A stretch of 64,000 bases of DNA from Anastrepha obliqua (lineage: Eukaryota; Arthropoda; Insecta; Diptera; Tephritidae). The position numbers and the translations under genes were made by a program. The stretch covers positions 24,637,792 through 24,701,791 of the forward strand of contig NC_072892.1 of NCBI RefSeq assembly GCF_027943255.1, given 5' to 3'. Each line of letters begins with the position of its first letter. Position 1 is the first letter of the stretch. This document shows, in pieces, positions 32,160 through 44,302 of the stretch. Below the pieces are notes generated by a model, which worked only from the letters and a program-made list of their open reading frames with translations, was not told the DNA's origin and ran no database searches.

Positions 32160-34217
32160 CTAGTCTTCAATACCCATTTCTTTATCGAAGTCCTCCTCGG
32201 AAATCTTGTTTTTCTTTAACTTTTTAAATAGGCGTATGTCGTTGGCTAGTTCCTCCAAATCTTCTTTTGTGTACTGTGGCTTTCGTTTTTTTGCTGTGGC
32301 GCCAGTCTGTGCCTCACTTTCTTTTTTGCGCTGTTTCTTAGCTTTTCTTAATTCTTTTTTGGTTTTAGTATCCATTTTCGCTTTTTTTGTTTGTTCCCAT
32401 GATTCTGTGTTCTTTTTAAATTTTTTCTTCCCGGGCCATACACCGCTTTCTTCATAGATCTTGAGTTTCTCCTTTCGTTGATTCTCTTTTTGCTGATTTT
32501 GATAGCTCAATTTCGTTATATCTACCGCGAAGTTTGGTCCAATAAAATTTGTCTCTGCACAATTTTTCAATTCAGGCATGCGCGGCATCTGCAGCAAGCC
32601 GTAAGCGGTAGCTACTCGCCCCAGGTCCAAATCTTTTAAACGTAAAATTGCATTGCATTCATGTTTTCTGTATGCCTGGATGTGTGACACGAAAGCGCGA
32701 GTGCCTTTATCAAAGATATCTTTATCTTTCAACTACAAAAAAATATAATAATAAAATTAGTTAACCTAAAAGAACTAAGCGACCCATTTTTACACCCAAT
32801 GAATTAAACTCGCAACGTGTACATATTTTGGCAACCATAACTTACTTGAAGCTTGTGCAGTTTTTGTAGTGTCTGCTCCAACTCTTCACGGTTGTGATCC
32901 GCATCCAGTAGCTCACTTAATTCAACTTTTTGATTTATCCTCAGAAAAGTAATATAGGCATCTTCGCTGGGCAGCAGATACACCAAAGCATTGCCTTCAT
33001 TACCTTGGCGTGCCGTACGTCCTACACGATGTACAAAACTGCTTGCGCTTGCCGGTGGATCCCATTGCACCACCCAGTCAATTTCAGGTACATCCAGACC
33101 ACGGGCCAACACATCCGTGCTGAGTAAAACAGCGTCTTTTATTTGCCTGAATCGTTCTACAACGTTTTTACGTTTATTTTTCATTTTACCGTGAATGGCT
33201 AATATACAGCGCTTGGGCAAGAAGTGTGTCATTATTGCCATCCAGTATTCTACGCACGCACAGGTGGGAAAGAACACCATAACTTTCCCCTGTGCAGTTT
33301 GTGGCGAACGTAAAAAATGTAAGAGAGCTAAAAACTTTTCCTCAGGCTCTATAATTTTATAAAAATTTTGTAACTTGGCCGGTGTACTAATGGTGGACTT
33401 TTCTTTGACCGATACCCGAACGGGGTTTCGAAGACCGGCACGAATAAGATCTGTTACTTCAGTTGTTTGTGTGGCAGAAAACAAGCCAGTACGTCGCTGT
33501 CTGGGCAAATAACCAAGAATGTTGTTAATTGTGGCCTTGAAACCCAAATCAAGTAGTCGATCAGCTTCATCCAACACAAGGAATTCCTGTGGCAAATATA
33601 ACAATGATTTAGATCAGAGAAAATTTGTTTTTCTTATGTGCCTGTGAGATTTACCAAACTTTTCACTCGGCCTGCAAGGTTGAGATCGCCTTTTCTATCG
33701 AATAAGTCCTCCAATCTGCCGGGAGTGCACACCAAAATTGTGGGACTTTCTTTTTTAATCGCACGAATGTCTTCTTCTATGCTGCTACCACCCACTACCA
33801 ATTTTTGGCGCAAGTATTGCAACTCCTCTCTTTCCAGAAATTTAGCTAACACTTCGGATATCTGATAGGCCAATTCACGCGTAGGCGAAACAATAAGTGC
33901 ACCGATTTCCTTTGATTCCCATGGTATATCAGCTTGCCGACGCTGTAACATCTCTAGCATGGGCACCACAAAGGCTAATGTCTTCCCGGAGCCGGTTACC
34001 GCTTCGACGCTGACATCTTTTCGTTCCAGCAGCAGGGGTATTGTGGCACTCTTTGTTACAGAAATAACTTCTAAATAAAGACTACAAAATACAAATGAGA
34101 TACAATGTTGCTTACTTGAACAGGGGTTGTTCTCTCAAATCCAAAACTTGCGATGACACTAAGAACGGCTGGAGAAAGTGATACCTTCTCCAGTTCGGTC
34201 CATTTTCTACGTGCCAT
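32160..34217 (-). CDS. DEAD-box RNA helicase, DDX55/Spb4 family, 4 exons, 603 aa
   Basis: The gene encodes an ATP-dependent RNA helicase of the DDX55/Spb4 family, which acts in the nucleolus on 60S subunit maturation. Exons are 34217-34116, 34050-33655, 33586-32846 and 32732-32160, all phase 0. The splice after the Q-motif gives [17 protein letters not shown], exactly as in the family. Motifs: Q motif ([10 protein letters not shown]), I AVTGSGKT (about 51-58), Ia PTRELAYQ, Ib [14 protein letters not shown] (172-175), III SAT (203-205), [16 protein letters not shown] and [12 protein letters not shown] (about 352). The C-terminal Spb4-type region ([28 protein letters not shown]) is followed by a Lys-rich tail ([14 protein letters not shown]). 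Human DDX55 is 600 residues. Convergent with Mcm2. The ATG is followed by [15 protein letters not shown], as expected. Confidence 0.97.
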
Positions 34218-34248
34218 TGTCACAAGTAATTTCTATTGTAATTGTAGT

Positions 34249-34434
34249 TTATGATATTACAAACTTAGTAATTCGTCCCTCCTTGATTGTTTGCCTTATT
34301 TGTTTTGCTTTCGTTTTGCAAGGAACACGTGTTTGAGGGTTACCAGCCCTCTTACAACCCTGTACGATGCTGCCAACTTTACCAAATTGTTTGCCGAATA
34401 TGAAAGCCACGGCTTTCAGAAACAAAGATTCCAT
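34249..34434 (-). CDS. candidate small ORF (62 aa) upstream of the helicase gene
   Basis: An open frame starting MESLFLKAVAFIFGKQFGKV and ending with KEGRITKFVIS stops 31 bp upstream of the DDX55-like ATG on the same strand. The product would be basic with a hydrophobic N-terminal part (a possible mitochondrial leader or membrane segment). A further in-frame ATG seven codons earlier (34455) is possible. The tight spacing would allow a dicistronic transcript. I do not recognise a family, and chance cannot be excluded at this length. Confidence 0.35.
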   Translation of the reverse strand: MESLFLKAVAFIFGKQFGKVGSIVQGCKRAGNPQTRVPCKTKAKQIRQTIKEGRITKFVIS

Positions 34435-34973
34435 TGTTTGTAATAAAAGTTCCAATAAGTTCTTTATGTAATAAAAACAAAATTAACAAATTATGTATTA
34501 ATGTGCATACTTAAGGCAGTAGTCTGCTTTAGAAGCCGAAAAAAGCGTTTTTTTAGCAATTTTTTTTGAAAGGGAAGGAAATGATTGCGGTAAACGGAAT
34601 TTTAAGACGATAGTGTACTATATTTAAGGTTTAAAAAACAATATTTATTTTTAAAAAATATTGAAATTTTTTAAAGTTGTAAGTATTTTTCTGGAGCGCC
34701 TGGAGTCTGCACTTGTAAATCGGTGCCGGTGATGGAGGTCGTGCGATGCATCTGAAACAGTCGAACCAAATTTTTTTTTAATTTTTATAAGTTTCTTTTC
34801 TTTATGAACTAAAAAAATACCGAAGAAGTTATAAAATTCCAAATTTTTTCGAAGTTTGAAAAAAGAATTCACTTTTTTAAGAAAAAAAATTGACTTTAAG
34901 TTGCAAAACAAGTAGTTTAAATAATACTTTTGTCCAACTTTTTTAGTTCAAATAGAAGATAATTTATAGAGTG

Positions 34974-37835
34974 AGAGCCCGCGACGCCCAGACCTTCGTT
35001 AAATTATAAAAGTTGGAAATTTTTCTATATACGTCTCCTATACAGGTATAAGCAAACCCAGATTATTAAACCTGGGTCGCGGTGGCTTTGGCAGGTAACA
35101 GGTAGTAAAGGTGAGTAAAATTGAGTCTCAAATTTGTAATAGTATAAAGCTTAGTTTTTATACATTTCAACTTACAATCATATCAGAAACTGCCTCGTCC
35201 ATTGGCGGACACTTAGGGCGGTAACAACCCCTCCCCAGACACCCTAACATTCTAATTATTTATAAATCTACTTTCGTCATAGTATAAAATCTAATTTTTA
35301 TATATGTTATTCAGAGATCTATAAAAATAATGTTTTCACAATCCCCAGACAGTTTCGATGGTTCCCCTATCTTCCCAGACATAATGAAGTCCACTCCAGG
35401 CGTGAGCGCGATGAATATATATGTACGTTGGTGCGAGTGAAATAGCGCGATTGGTATACGGCGATCTTTTTCTGCGCATCAGCTGTCTTATACTCTGTAT
35501 AATACTCCGTATTGTATATTATGTAGTGTGAACTGTTATACGTACAGCAAGCGTTTAATAATGTATTTGCAAAATTTATTATAAAATAAGTGGTCTAGTT
35601 GTGATAAAGTGTTGTCATGGAAACGGAGGAACCGGAAAAAAAAAATTAAGTTGTTTTATTTGTAAGAAAAGTGAGGGGAAATTAATATTGCTTTCTGAAG
35701 AGACATTAAAGAAGTGCCGAACTGTTTTGAAAGTCAGAAAAAAACACAACCTTAAATATGCGAATGTTATTTTGCCTGATGAATATACAGATGGAGGTTA
35801 TCACCGGGAATGCCATAAAACATTCACATAAACAAAGAGTCGATTAGTGTAGACAATTTATCTCCAGATACACCGATAGTACCTGAGTTCACTACCGAAC
35901 TCGCAACAAAATCTCCAACATCATCAGAACAAAATTTATATTCTGAATTGATAAAGCTCCAGCCTTCAACCTCCACAGAACAATCTCATTTACCGCCTCA
36001 ACATACAGAACCTTCAACAATTTCACAATCGACTTTAGCTAGTGAATCAGAGGTCTTACAATCGATAAGTTATCAAAAAAATGGTGACATTAGTACACCA
36101 GATGTTACTGAAGTAAACAATGTAATTGAGGACGTAAATACTCAACCCGAAAATGTTGTCAGTAGTAATGACTCTCCGATTGTTTGTATATTTTGTAATA
36201 AACAGAAGAAGAAAGTGCGCTCAAAAATGCTTCCACTTCATGCAGCTGAAACAAACCAATTTAAAGGTAGTATTTTTTCTAACATTGAAGGTTTAGAAGA
36301 ATATAACGAGTTTTCAACTACATTGAATAATTACTCTGCTCCAAAAATATATTACCATACTGATTGTCGAGTTCATTTTAACAATGATGTGTCGTCTAAA
36401 AAAAATCATCTAGTAAAAGTCATTGGCATTACAATCGAGAGTATCACAGACAAGTTTTTGACGAAATTGGCAGCATTATCGAAGAAGATATTATTAAAAA
36501 GGGACGATGTTATTTTTTAATATATTTACATGAACTGTATAAAGAGTCATTACAATCCGGCATTATTTAGAAAGGGAAAACTAAGACCTTACAAACTATT
36601 AAAAAAAACGATGAATTCCAAAAAGCTTTTATAAAGTTCGGCGAAAATAAGTTAATAGAGGACAGCAGTAAACAGAAGAACATTTTCAATAGTATTCAGT
36701 TTGAAGGAGATCAGCTACCTACTTATGTCAGTGATTCTCTACAAACTTTGTCAGGTATGTTCACTGTTTATGAAGAAATTATCAACCATTCATAATTATT
36801 CTAACTTGCTTTAATTATTACAGAAGCTGATGAAGACGATGACATTCATGAGGACAAATCCGCAGAATGGAGTAGCGGTGATGAAGATAATCGAGATACC
36901 GACGAGGACGATGACGTTGATTAAATTTTTCTTTGATTTAATAATAATGTTTGACACATTATATTTTTACTTTGTATTGTAATGGCTATAATTATAAATA
37001 TAATTGAAATCTTTTTCGATTGGTTCAATTACGATCTAAATTATTCTCTCTCCTTACAGTAAAACTAACATGCATACAAATTTATCTTCTTAACTTTAAA
37101 CTTCTAGAATTTTACCATCAGCTGTCGATTTTTCGTATTTTTTTCTGCACAATACTAGAAAAAATTTTCGATTGATATTTACAACTTTCGTAGATCTCCA
37201 CTTGACTCAATAAAAATCGCATTATTGTATTGTTGATTAAATAATTAATAATTAATTTGTTAATATGAAAATTTTTCTGCGTTCTCCTTTAAAAATTTAC
37301 TTTTTTTATCTGTTATAAATGTATATAATGAATTTTCTTGATAAATTTAGAGAACAGATCGCACTATTTCACTCGCGCCAACGTACATATATATTCATCG
37401 CGCTCACGCCTGGAGTGGACTTCATTATGTCTGGGAAGATAGGGGAACCATCGAAACTGTCTGGGGATTGTGAAAACATTATTTTTATAGATCTCTGAAT
37501 AACATATATAAAAATTAGATTTTATACTATGACGAAAGTAGATTTATAAATAATTAGAATGTTAGGGTGTCTGGGGAGGGGTTGTTACCGCCCTAAGTGT
37601 CCGCCAATGGACGAGGCAGTTTCTGATATGATTGTAAGTTGAAATGTATAAAAACTAAGCTTTATACTATTACAAATTTGAGACTCAATTTTACTCACCT
37701 TTACTACCTGTTACCTGCCAAAGCCACCGCGACCCAGGTTTAATAATCTGGGTTTGCTTATACCTGTATAGGAGACGTATATAGAAAAATGTCCAACTTT
37801 TATAATTTAACGAAGGTCTGGGCGTCGCGGGCTCT
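34974..37835 (+). mobile_element. 2.86-kb element with 478-bp terminal inverted repeats
   Basis: 34974-35451 and 37358-37835 are inverted repeats of equal length (478 bp) that differ at only a few positions by eye. They start AGAGCCCGCGACGCCCAGAC. The interior holds a plus-strand coding relic (35617-36924) with no transposase motif I recognise. A target duplication is not obvious at the borders. Long, nearly identical arms imply recent movement or arm homogenisation. The superfamily is unknown to me. Confidence 0.9.
35617..36924 (+). pseudogene. two-module CxxC/HxxC zinc-type protein of the long-TIR element
   Basis: Module 1 (about 35655-35831) reads LSCFICKKSEGKL with a later YHRECHKTF. Module 2 (about 36180-36395) reads PIVCIFCNKQKKKVRS with YYHTDCRVHFNND, so the same C-x2-C ... 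H-x3-C layout occurs twice, separated by a Ser/Thr/Pro-rich linker. The frame shifts at the poly-A run near 35640, after HKTFT (35831) and near 36500. The last frame continues FLIYLHELYKESLQSG and FQKAFIKFGENKLIED. A probable intron (donor GTATGT near 36755, acceptor ATTACAG near 36821) leads to an acidic C-terminus (EDDDIHEDKSAEWSSGDEDN) ending at 36924. No DDE/D or HUH motif was seen. It may be the remnant of a larger protein. Confidence 0.65.
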
Positions 37836-38160
37836 TAGTCTATTAATACTGAAGCTAGATCACTTTGGTTTTTTTCGATCGGACATATATTCTTTTTGCT
37901 ATCGCCGGCACCGTTTTCTAACACTTGTGAAAATGAAAACTCGAGAAAACGCGCTTTAAAGTTCTGCCTGAGCATTCGCACCTGCTCGACGCTCGGCCAC
38001 CAAAACTGCTCTAGCTTCGAAAATATGTCGAATTGGCCTCTGGAATTTTAAAGACATATTCTTGGATAGTTTTGGAAGAGATTTAAAACAAAACAAAAAA
38101 ATCGATTTTTTGAAGCCCGTAAAGCAGACTACTGCCTTAAGTAATTCATTAAACTGTTAA

Positions 38161-38471
38161 CCGGGGAATTAGCTATTGCTAAACTCGTTTCAGAATGGGG
38201 ACTTTTTCTTCGCAGCGATAAGTAATATCACACCTCAAATAATAAAGGAATATCGTTTTTAATTTATGGTTTCTATTTATTTTGATAAAATATTTTATAA
38301 TTCAAATCTATTCAATATATATAACCACTTTAAGATTTAATAGATAAGAACAACGTAGAACGTAATGCGTTCAATATATTACGATTAATTTCCATGACGA
38401 AAAATTTCGTCATGCCCATTGCAGAAGACTTTTATGTATGACGAAATAATTCGTCATACCCAGTTAACAGG
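38161..38471. mobile_element. 311-bp TTAA-flanked element with twin palindromes
   Basis: TTAA at 38157-38160 and 38472-38475 flank a 311-bp segment beginning CCGGGG and ending (other strand) CCTGTTAACTGGG. Near the right end are two palindromes: 38393-38414, arms CATGACGAAA/TTTCGTCATG, and 38437-38458, arms TATGACGAA/TTCGTCATA. The terminal match is short, so element status rests on TTAA plus the palindromes. Confidence 0.5.
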
Positions 38472-38475
38472 TTAA

Positions 38476-40700
38476 TGTGAAAAAAAACGGAAAAACTTTG
38501 GTTCGGAGACTTCTGGTTTTGGGGATAAAAATTGAGCAACCGGCACTTGAAAACTGAGCTATTTGTATTTCAAAATTTCTTATTGTTTTAGTTTAACAAA
38601 CACTTTACAACATTTAAAACTGTAAACCACATCAAAAAATTTATTGAAACACAGTTATAAAATAACTTTAATTTGCACGACATCTAGAAGAATTGTTATA
38701 AATTGACAGGGAACGAGGGCTATAACAGATAGTGGCAATATAAACACAAACATGTAAATAAAAATACGAGAAGAGATATTAGAAAGTATATAAAACCAAT
38801 GCGCGAGCAATTTAAGTAACTTTTTTATTTTGAATCGGTAAGATGTACATAAATTTTACCGTAAACATTATTTGAATACATAAAGAAAATTTGATGCGAG
38901 GTAAGTTGATGTCAAAAATGGGCGGTCAATTCCAAAACCTGCCTGCCCTGAACTGAAAATGTTCTTAAACAAAAAAAAAAAAAAAATACCAGTCTAACGG
39001 TTAGACGCGATAGAAGTGAAACCTTCCGTAAAACAAACTGAGAGAGAATGAGACGAAAGCAGCATTAGGAGCGGGATAATTATAGGTTCATTATAATATT
39101 GCTATAAAGTTCATATTTTATTTTCTTCATTTTATTATAATATTATTAATCCTCAATGTTTTCGATTTCAACAAATGATACGAGTGGCTTATGATAGCTA
39201 AAATATGATACAAATGCTTTGGTTTCGATGTTGTCAACATATCTTTGAAATACCGCGTCAGTTGTTGTTTTTTTCTGTCGATATTCACGACACTTTTCTG
39301 CATTATTTTTCGGCATAATTGCGGTAAATATTTAAAAATTAAAATATTTACGAATATAAAAATACGGACGCAATACAGCACACGCAGTTGCTATTATGAG
39401 CGTCGTAACGCGTATATTACACAGACGTACTAACATACACACAAACATTCGTAGGACGCTTGGTCTAAGCAAGTATTAGGTAGTGTAGTATAGGTATACA
39501 TAATGCCTTCTCGCTCACCGTGGCTCCGTAATACGCAGGCGCGCACACATACGTACTAGCATACATCGAACATACATACGTATGACGCTTGAACTAAACA
39601 CCAAAGCAAGTAATAGGCAGTGTAGTACACATACTACAATACTCACTATACTAGCGTGGCTCAGCAGTACGCAGCCACACACATATATGTACATATATCA
39701 ACATATAACTCTCCGTAGCCAAGAGTGTCGCTTTTTCGTTTCATCGAGTCTCAAATCACTCCCAACGATTCTAAAGAAGTTTTCACTTCAAAAAAAGCTT
39801 GTTAACTCTGTTATAAAGCAGGCAAAATTTTGAAACTTAGTACAAATAATGAACATAAAATCAAAAATCGTTAATAAATGTTAAAAAGTAAAATTTTGAA
39901 AAAATTCCCTTTTTTGAGCCAATGCGCGTATCTCGATAAAGACTTCAAAGACCCGAACAAACTGAACACACGTACTTCTACTCACATCATTTTAATCGGA
40001 CATATTTTTTATACGCGTTTGTCTACTTTGTATAAATTTCTGCTCGCACGTCTGATTTTACAAGCTATAACTCAGAAAAGTTTAGATATTTTTGCGAAAC
40101 TCGGCAAGAATATAGCGCTTGACTCAAATTTTCTAGTGAACATTTACGAAATTGGTCAATAGCCACAAATATCGCGCTTATAACAGTTATTTCTCAGCAA
40201 ATAAAGTTTGCTGAGTTCGGCAGCAGTCCAGCTTTATATACCTGTGCACATTTTAGTAAAATGTTATTCGGACTTATAAATAAATGAAAACGTAATATTT
40301 ATTCATTTTTTACATATTTTCGTTTGAAATTGGAAAGTGGTGATATTAATAAATACATTTGTATTAAATGTACATTTAATTATAAATAAATTTTCATTAA
40401 AATGGTTTTAATACGAATTTAAAAAATGAGCTAAAAACATGTCTAAGTGCATATTTTTTGATTTGAAGTTTAGAAGAAATTTTATTATAATGCGTCAAAC
40501 TATAGTGAAGTTGTTGAAGGCATTTTAAAAGCGAATAATTACGAAATTGTTTCTTCCGGCATATAAGAAGTTATTAAGTATGCTCAGGAACCATTTCCTA
40601 ATATCTGCTCAAAGTTTCATAAAGCAATTCCTTATATATAATTTACCGTTAATAGGAAAATCCTCTTCTATATACCCCGGCACGGGTTCTGCTTATATAG
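38476..40700. other. AT-rich, weak repeats only
   Basis: No gene was seen. Parts of 40040-40270 (CTGATTTTACAAGCTATAAC; a TTTTAGTAAAAT motif) resemble 25740-25830, indicating a shared old repeat. ACAT-type microsatellites lie around 39430-39710. Confidence 0.45.
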
Positions 40701-40717
40701 TATATATGTATGTATAT

Positions 40718-41019
40718 AATTGGCGCGTACACCCTCTTTTTGGGTGTTTGGCCGAGCTCCTCCTTCTAATTTGTGGTGTGCGACTTGATGTTGTTCTACA
40801 AATGGAGGAATCTACAGTTTCAAGCCGACTCCGAACGCAGATATTTTTTTATGAGGAGCTTTTCCATGGCAGAAATACATTCAGAGGTATGCCATTGCCT
40901 GCCGAGCGGCGACCGCTATTAGAAAAAACTTTTTCTTAATTTTGATCTTTCGCCGAGATTCGAACCGGCGTTCTCTCTCTGAATGATAGTCACGCACCAA
41001 CCCATTCGGCTACGGCGGC
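40718..41019 (-). mobile_element. tRNA-derived SINE, copy 1
   Basis: On the minus strand the element starts GCCGCCGTAGCCGAATGGGT, an A-box-like head, and carries a B-box GGTTCGAATCTC about 45 nt later, as in tRNA-derived SINEs transcribed by Pol III. The body continues with TGCCATGGAAAAGCTCCTCA and AATCTGCGTTCGGAGTC-type sequence. The second copy at 57832-58106 shares head and body. Confidence 0.88.
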
Positions 41020-42536
41020 TGCTAGCCAAGCCAAAATAATTATATGCAGAGAATGTGTAGTAACAGCCTAGTTAGCGTGAGAAAAAAAGTTGAATGTCAG
41101 TTTTCTAGGTTCCTTCTTAAATTTTTGACAACTGTCACATTATTCATAAAATAGTTACATTTCCTTTGCTTCACCCTGTCTTTGGAATGAAATGTCTAAT
41201 CAGAACTCTTTTACAATTTTTATCTGTGTTGAGTTTCCTGACGTCAAAAGTAAAGATGGCGTTAATGGGTGCGCACGGTTGCTAAATCTTCTCGGGTGTG
41301 TTTTCAATTTTTCTGGGCTTCTAAATGTTATAAAAAGAAAATAAAATTACTTAAAAAGTGTGGGGTTATGAGCAGAATATTAACGTGTAACTGTTTCCAA
41401 CAAAAGTGAGTCGGATTCGAGTCAATAGTGTGAATATCCAAGAAATTGCATATATAAAAACAATTTTCAAGGCGTAGTAGAAGGAAAATTCCGATTCGGT
41501 TTTTTCTGTGTATATGTGAATGGGCAAAAAATTTGCAACACCCTACACAGATAGTTATTAATCCGAATAATTAAAACGGTTAATATAAATCAAAGAAAAA
41601 TGTTGTGCAAATTGTTTATCCCCAAACGATAAATGTGTTATGTATGTGTATGTATGCGCTATGTATTGAGCGATTTTAAATTTGTGTTGGAATTCCATTT
41701 ATTATGCATGCTTGCTGAAAAAATACCAATACTTGGTAGCCAATCCCTGCGCAGTAAATCCCTTCATCAACAATTCGTATCAGTAGCTGTTTGTGTGTGT
41801 ATATGTTTTGCTTAGGTGCAAGGACGAAAGGGATACATACCCATTCACAACACGCAAAGAAGTAAGAAGTGTTCAAGAATACCAGAATGCTCGTTTATTG
41901 AGAAAAATTATCTAAATTTAATTTCTTTTTTTGTCTTGTATGACAACCATAAAAGCAGTAAGCTCAGTTCTAGACCAATTGGATGAATATAACAAAATAA
42001 CTTAAACTGTAAGTAAAAAGTTATGTTGAGGCAGACTCAGACTTGCATACATAGTTTTGTTACCTCAATCCAACCCCCCGTTCATGCCCTACACCCTATT
42101 TATTCACATTGATATTTTTACCACTTTTTATAGATGTAGGGCCAATTGTTTTTGGTGTTTTTATTTAATTCTGCTCCATTTATGATTTTATTATATTTTT
42201 TAAAGGGAGTTCCGCTTCGAAATTGATCTCCGAAAGATAACTAATGTTATCAACCAGTTACTGTACGTTATCTTATCTATTCAATTACACAACGTGCAAA
42301 TACTGTAAGCTCTTACTCTTAGCCAGGTATCGAAATATCGTATTGTTTGCTCTTACTGTTGCTTAAATTTTATCCGAAAACTAGAAAAATGGAAAATCCG
42401 AAATAGTAGGGCTTTCCTATTCGAATATAAATATGTATGTAATAATAATATTATATGTGAAATGTAATGTCAGGAGCTCTCTTAGCTTTGATTTTTATCA
42501 GCTTTCCTTTATTCTTTCAATACAAAGGAATTTATA
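41020..42536. other. AT-rich, nothing recognised
   Basis: No coding or structural feature could be supported in this stretch. Confidence 0.5.
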
Positions 42537-42538
42537 TA

Positions 42539-43465
42539 AAGGGTGTTTTTTTAGAGGTTAGGTTTTCAAGTTGGCACTACTTTTTTCGTAGATGGTCTTT
42601 TTGACAGCTGTCACTTGATTTATGCTCAGTTTGCTTTGCCATTTCATAATGAATAGATTACACCTGAACAACGTTTGCAAATCGTGCAAATTTATTACGA
42701 AAATAATGGTTCGGTTCGCGCGACGCATCACAAGAAAATTTTGTTCAGCGATGAAGCTCACTTTTGGTTGAATGGGTATGTCAATAAGCAAAATTGTCGC
42801 ATTTGGAGTGAACATAATCCACAAGCCATTGCTGAGACGCCGTTACATCCTCAAAAAGTCACTGTTTGGTGTGCTCTATGGGCAGAGGGAATCATTGGTC
42901 CATATTTCTTTAAAAATGCAGCCGGCCATAATGTTACAGTCAATGGAGAGCGCTATAGAGCCATGATTAATGAATTTTTCGTGCCTGAATTGGACGATGT
43001 TGATGTGGACGACCTTTGGTTCCAACAAGACGGCGCTACATGGCATACAGCCAACGCAACAATCGATTTATTGAAGGAAACTTTTGGTGAGCGCATTATC
43101 TCGCGCCGTGGACCTGTGGCGTGGCCTCCAAGATCGTGCGATATAACACCGCTGGACTATTTCTTGTGGGGCTATGTGAAGTCGCTTGTCTACGCAGATA
43201 AGCCCGAGACGATTGACGTCTTGGAAGAGAATATTCGGCGCGTTATTGCTGACATACGGCCCCAATTGCTGCAAAAAGTGGTCGAAAATTGGGCCTCTCG
43301 GCTGGAATTTATTCGAGCCAGCCGCGGCAGCCACTTGCCCGAAATCATTTTTAAAATATAATGGCAAACCCTTATCTTTATAATAAAGCTATTTTCTTGG
43401 CCATAACATTAAATTATATACGTTTTATTTCATCTTGAAAACCTAATCTCTAAAAAAACACCCTT
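42539..43465 (+). mobile_element. rosa-type (DD41D) mariner, internally deleted
   Basis: Terminal repeats AAGGGTGTTTTTTTAGAG and on (about 31 bp, one mismatch) at both ends are flanked by TA at 42537-42538 and 43466-43467. The plus-strand transposase frame (42675-43361) is nearly clean but lacks about 130 codons: VRAT is joined directly to HHKKILFSDEAHFWLN near 42725. A one-base deletion after the initial ATG (42649) also shifts the first codons. Catalytic residues are SDEAHF, QQDGATWH and TPLDYFLWG. The second and third are separated by 41 residues, which defines DD41D. The full C-terminal half is present. Confidence 0.93.
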
Positions 43466-43467
43466 TA

Positions 43468-44298
43468 CTTATCCTATAGTGCATAAGTCAACTTCAGAGC
43501 AGAGAAAAAGGAATGTGATAATCTAACAGAAAATGTGGTTAGACTTTTCTTAGATAAGTTTAAAAAGTGGTAATTCGGCTATATAAATTTGATTACTATA
43601 ACTAATTAGTATTTTGTAAAATATGATTACTATTATTAATTAGTTTTGATTAAAGAATCAACAAGCTTTTAGACAATTAGTAAACACCGACAAAAATCAG
43701 CCGCTTACCGTCTTTAGAAAATGTGATTTGTTTTTTAGTTGTATATGAATCATTATCTGTAAAATGTTCGAATGAGATAACACAATTGATTATGACTTCA
43801 GCAACTAAGCAGTTTTTTGTGTTTGGATACCTTCAAACGTTTCCCCGCTCGTTTTTATAAGCTTATAATGTGGTAAATGAAAAGTAAACAAGAAATGGAG
43901 TAGCAACAAAATTTGAAATCAAGCCGTAGCTAATGATGTCATATGTTAGCGGTTTCTCTCTTTTATGACACAAATCGCTGTGATTTTGTTTTAGCATTCA
44001 GGGGTGTATGAGCTGAGAAAGGCGTAACTGAACTGAACAAGTTTCATTCTAATTTTGAACGAGATTTTGCTGTAAAACGCAAATGTAAAAAAAAATTCAC
44101 CAAAAAATCTTTAAGCCGCGCACGGTTAACAGCCTAAATTTTCTTGTAGCTTCATTGTACATACATACATAGAGATCGGGTTACATACAATGGTGATGGC
44201 CGATTATAGAATTGTTACATATTTTGTTACTTAAATTTTTTAAAATGCTGATTGAAAGTAAAACTATTTTAGTGTGCACTTTTATTTATTGCTCCAAG
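43468..44298. other. AT-rich, nothing recognised
   Basis: No supported feature. Confidence 0.5.
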
Positions 44299-44302
44299 TT
44301 AA

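Larger units (their letters stand above)
34515..38136. mobile_element. TTAA-flanked MITE (outer), split by a nested element
   Basis: GGCAGTAGTCTGCTTTA at 34515 and its inverse ending at 38136 are flanked by TTAA at 34511-34514 and 38137-38140. Removing the inner element (34974-37835) leaves about 760 bp, the size of the related MITE at 44303-45019. Both families carry TTCAAAAAATCGATTTTT just inside one end. No coding sequence belongs to the outer part. It begins about 80 bp beyond the upstream small ORF of the DDX55 gene. Confidence 0.82.

Noticed and set aside
40718..41019. Apparent tRNA gene with A and B boxes
   Set aside because: The cloverleaf is degenerate and the segment is the head of a SINE with a second copy at 57.8-58.1 kb.
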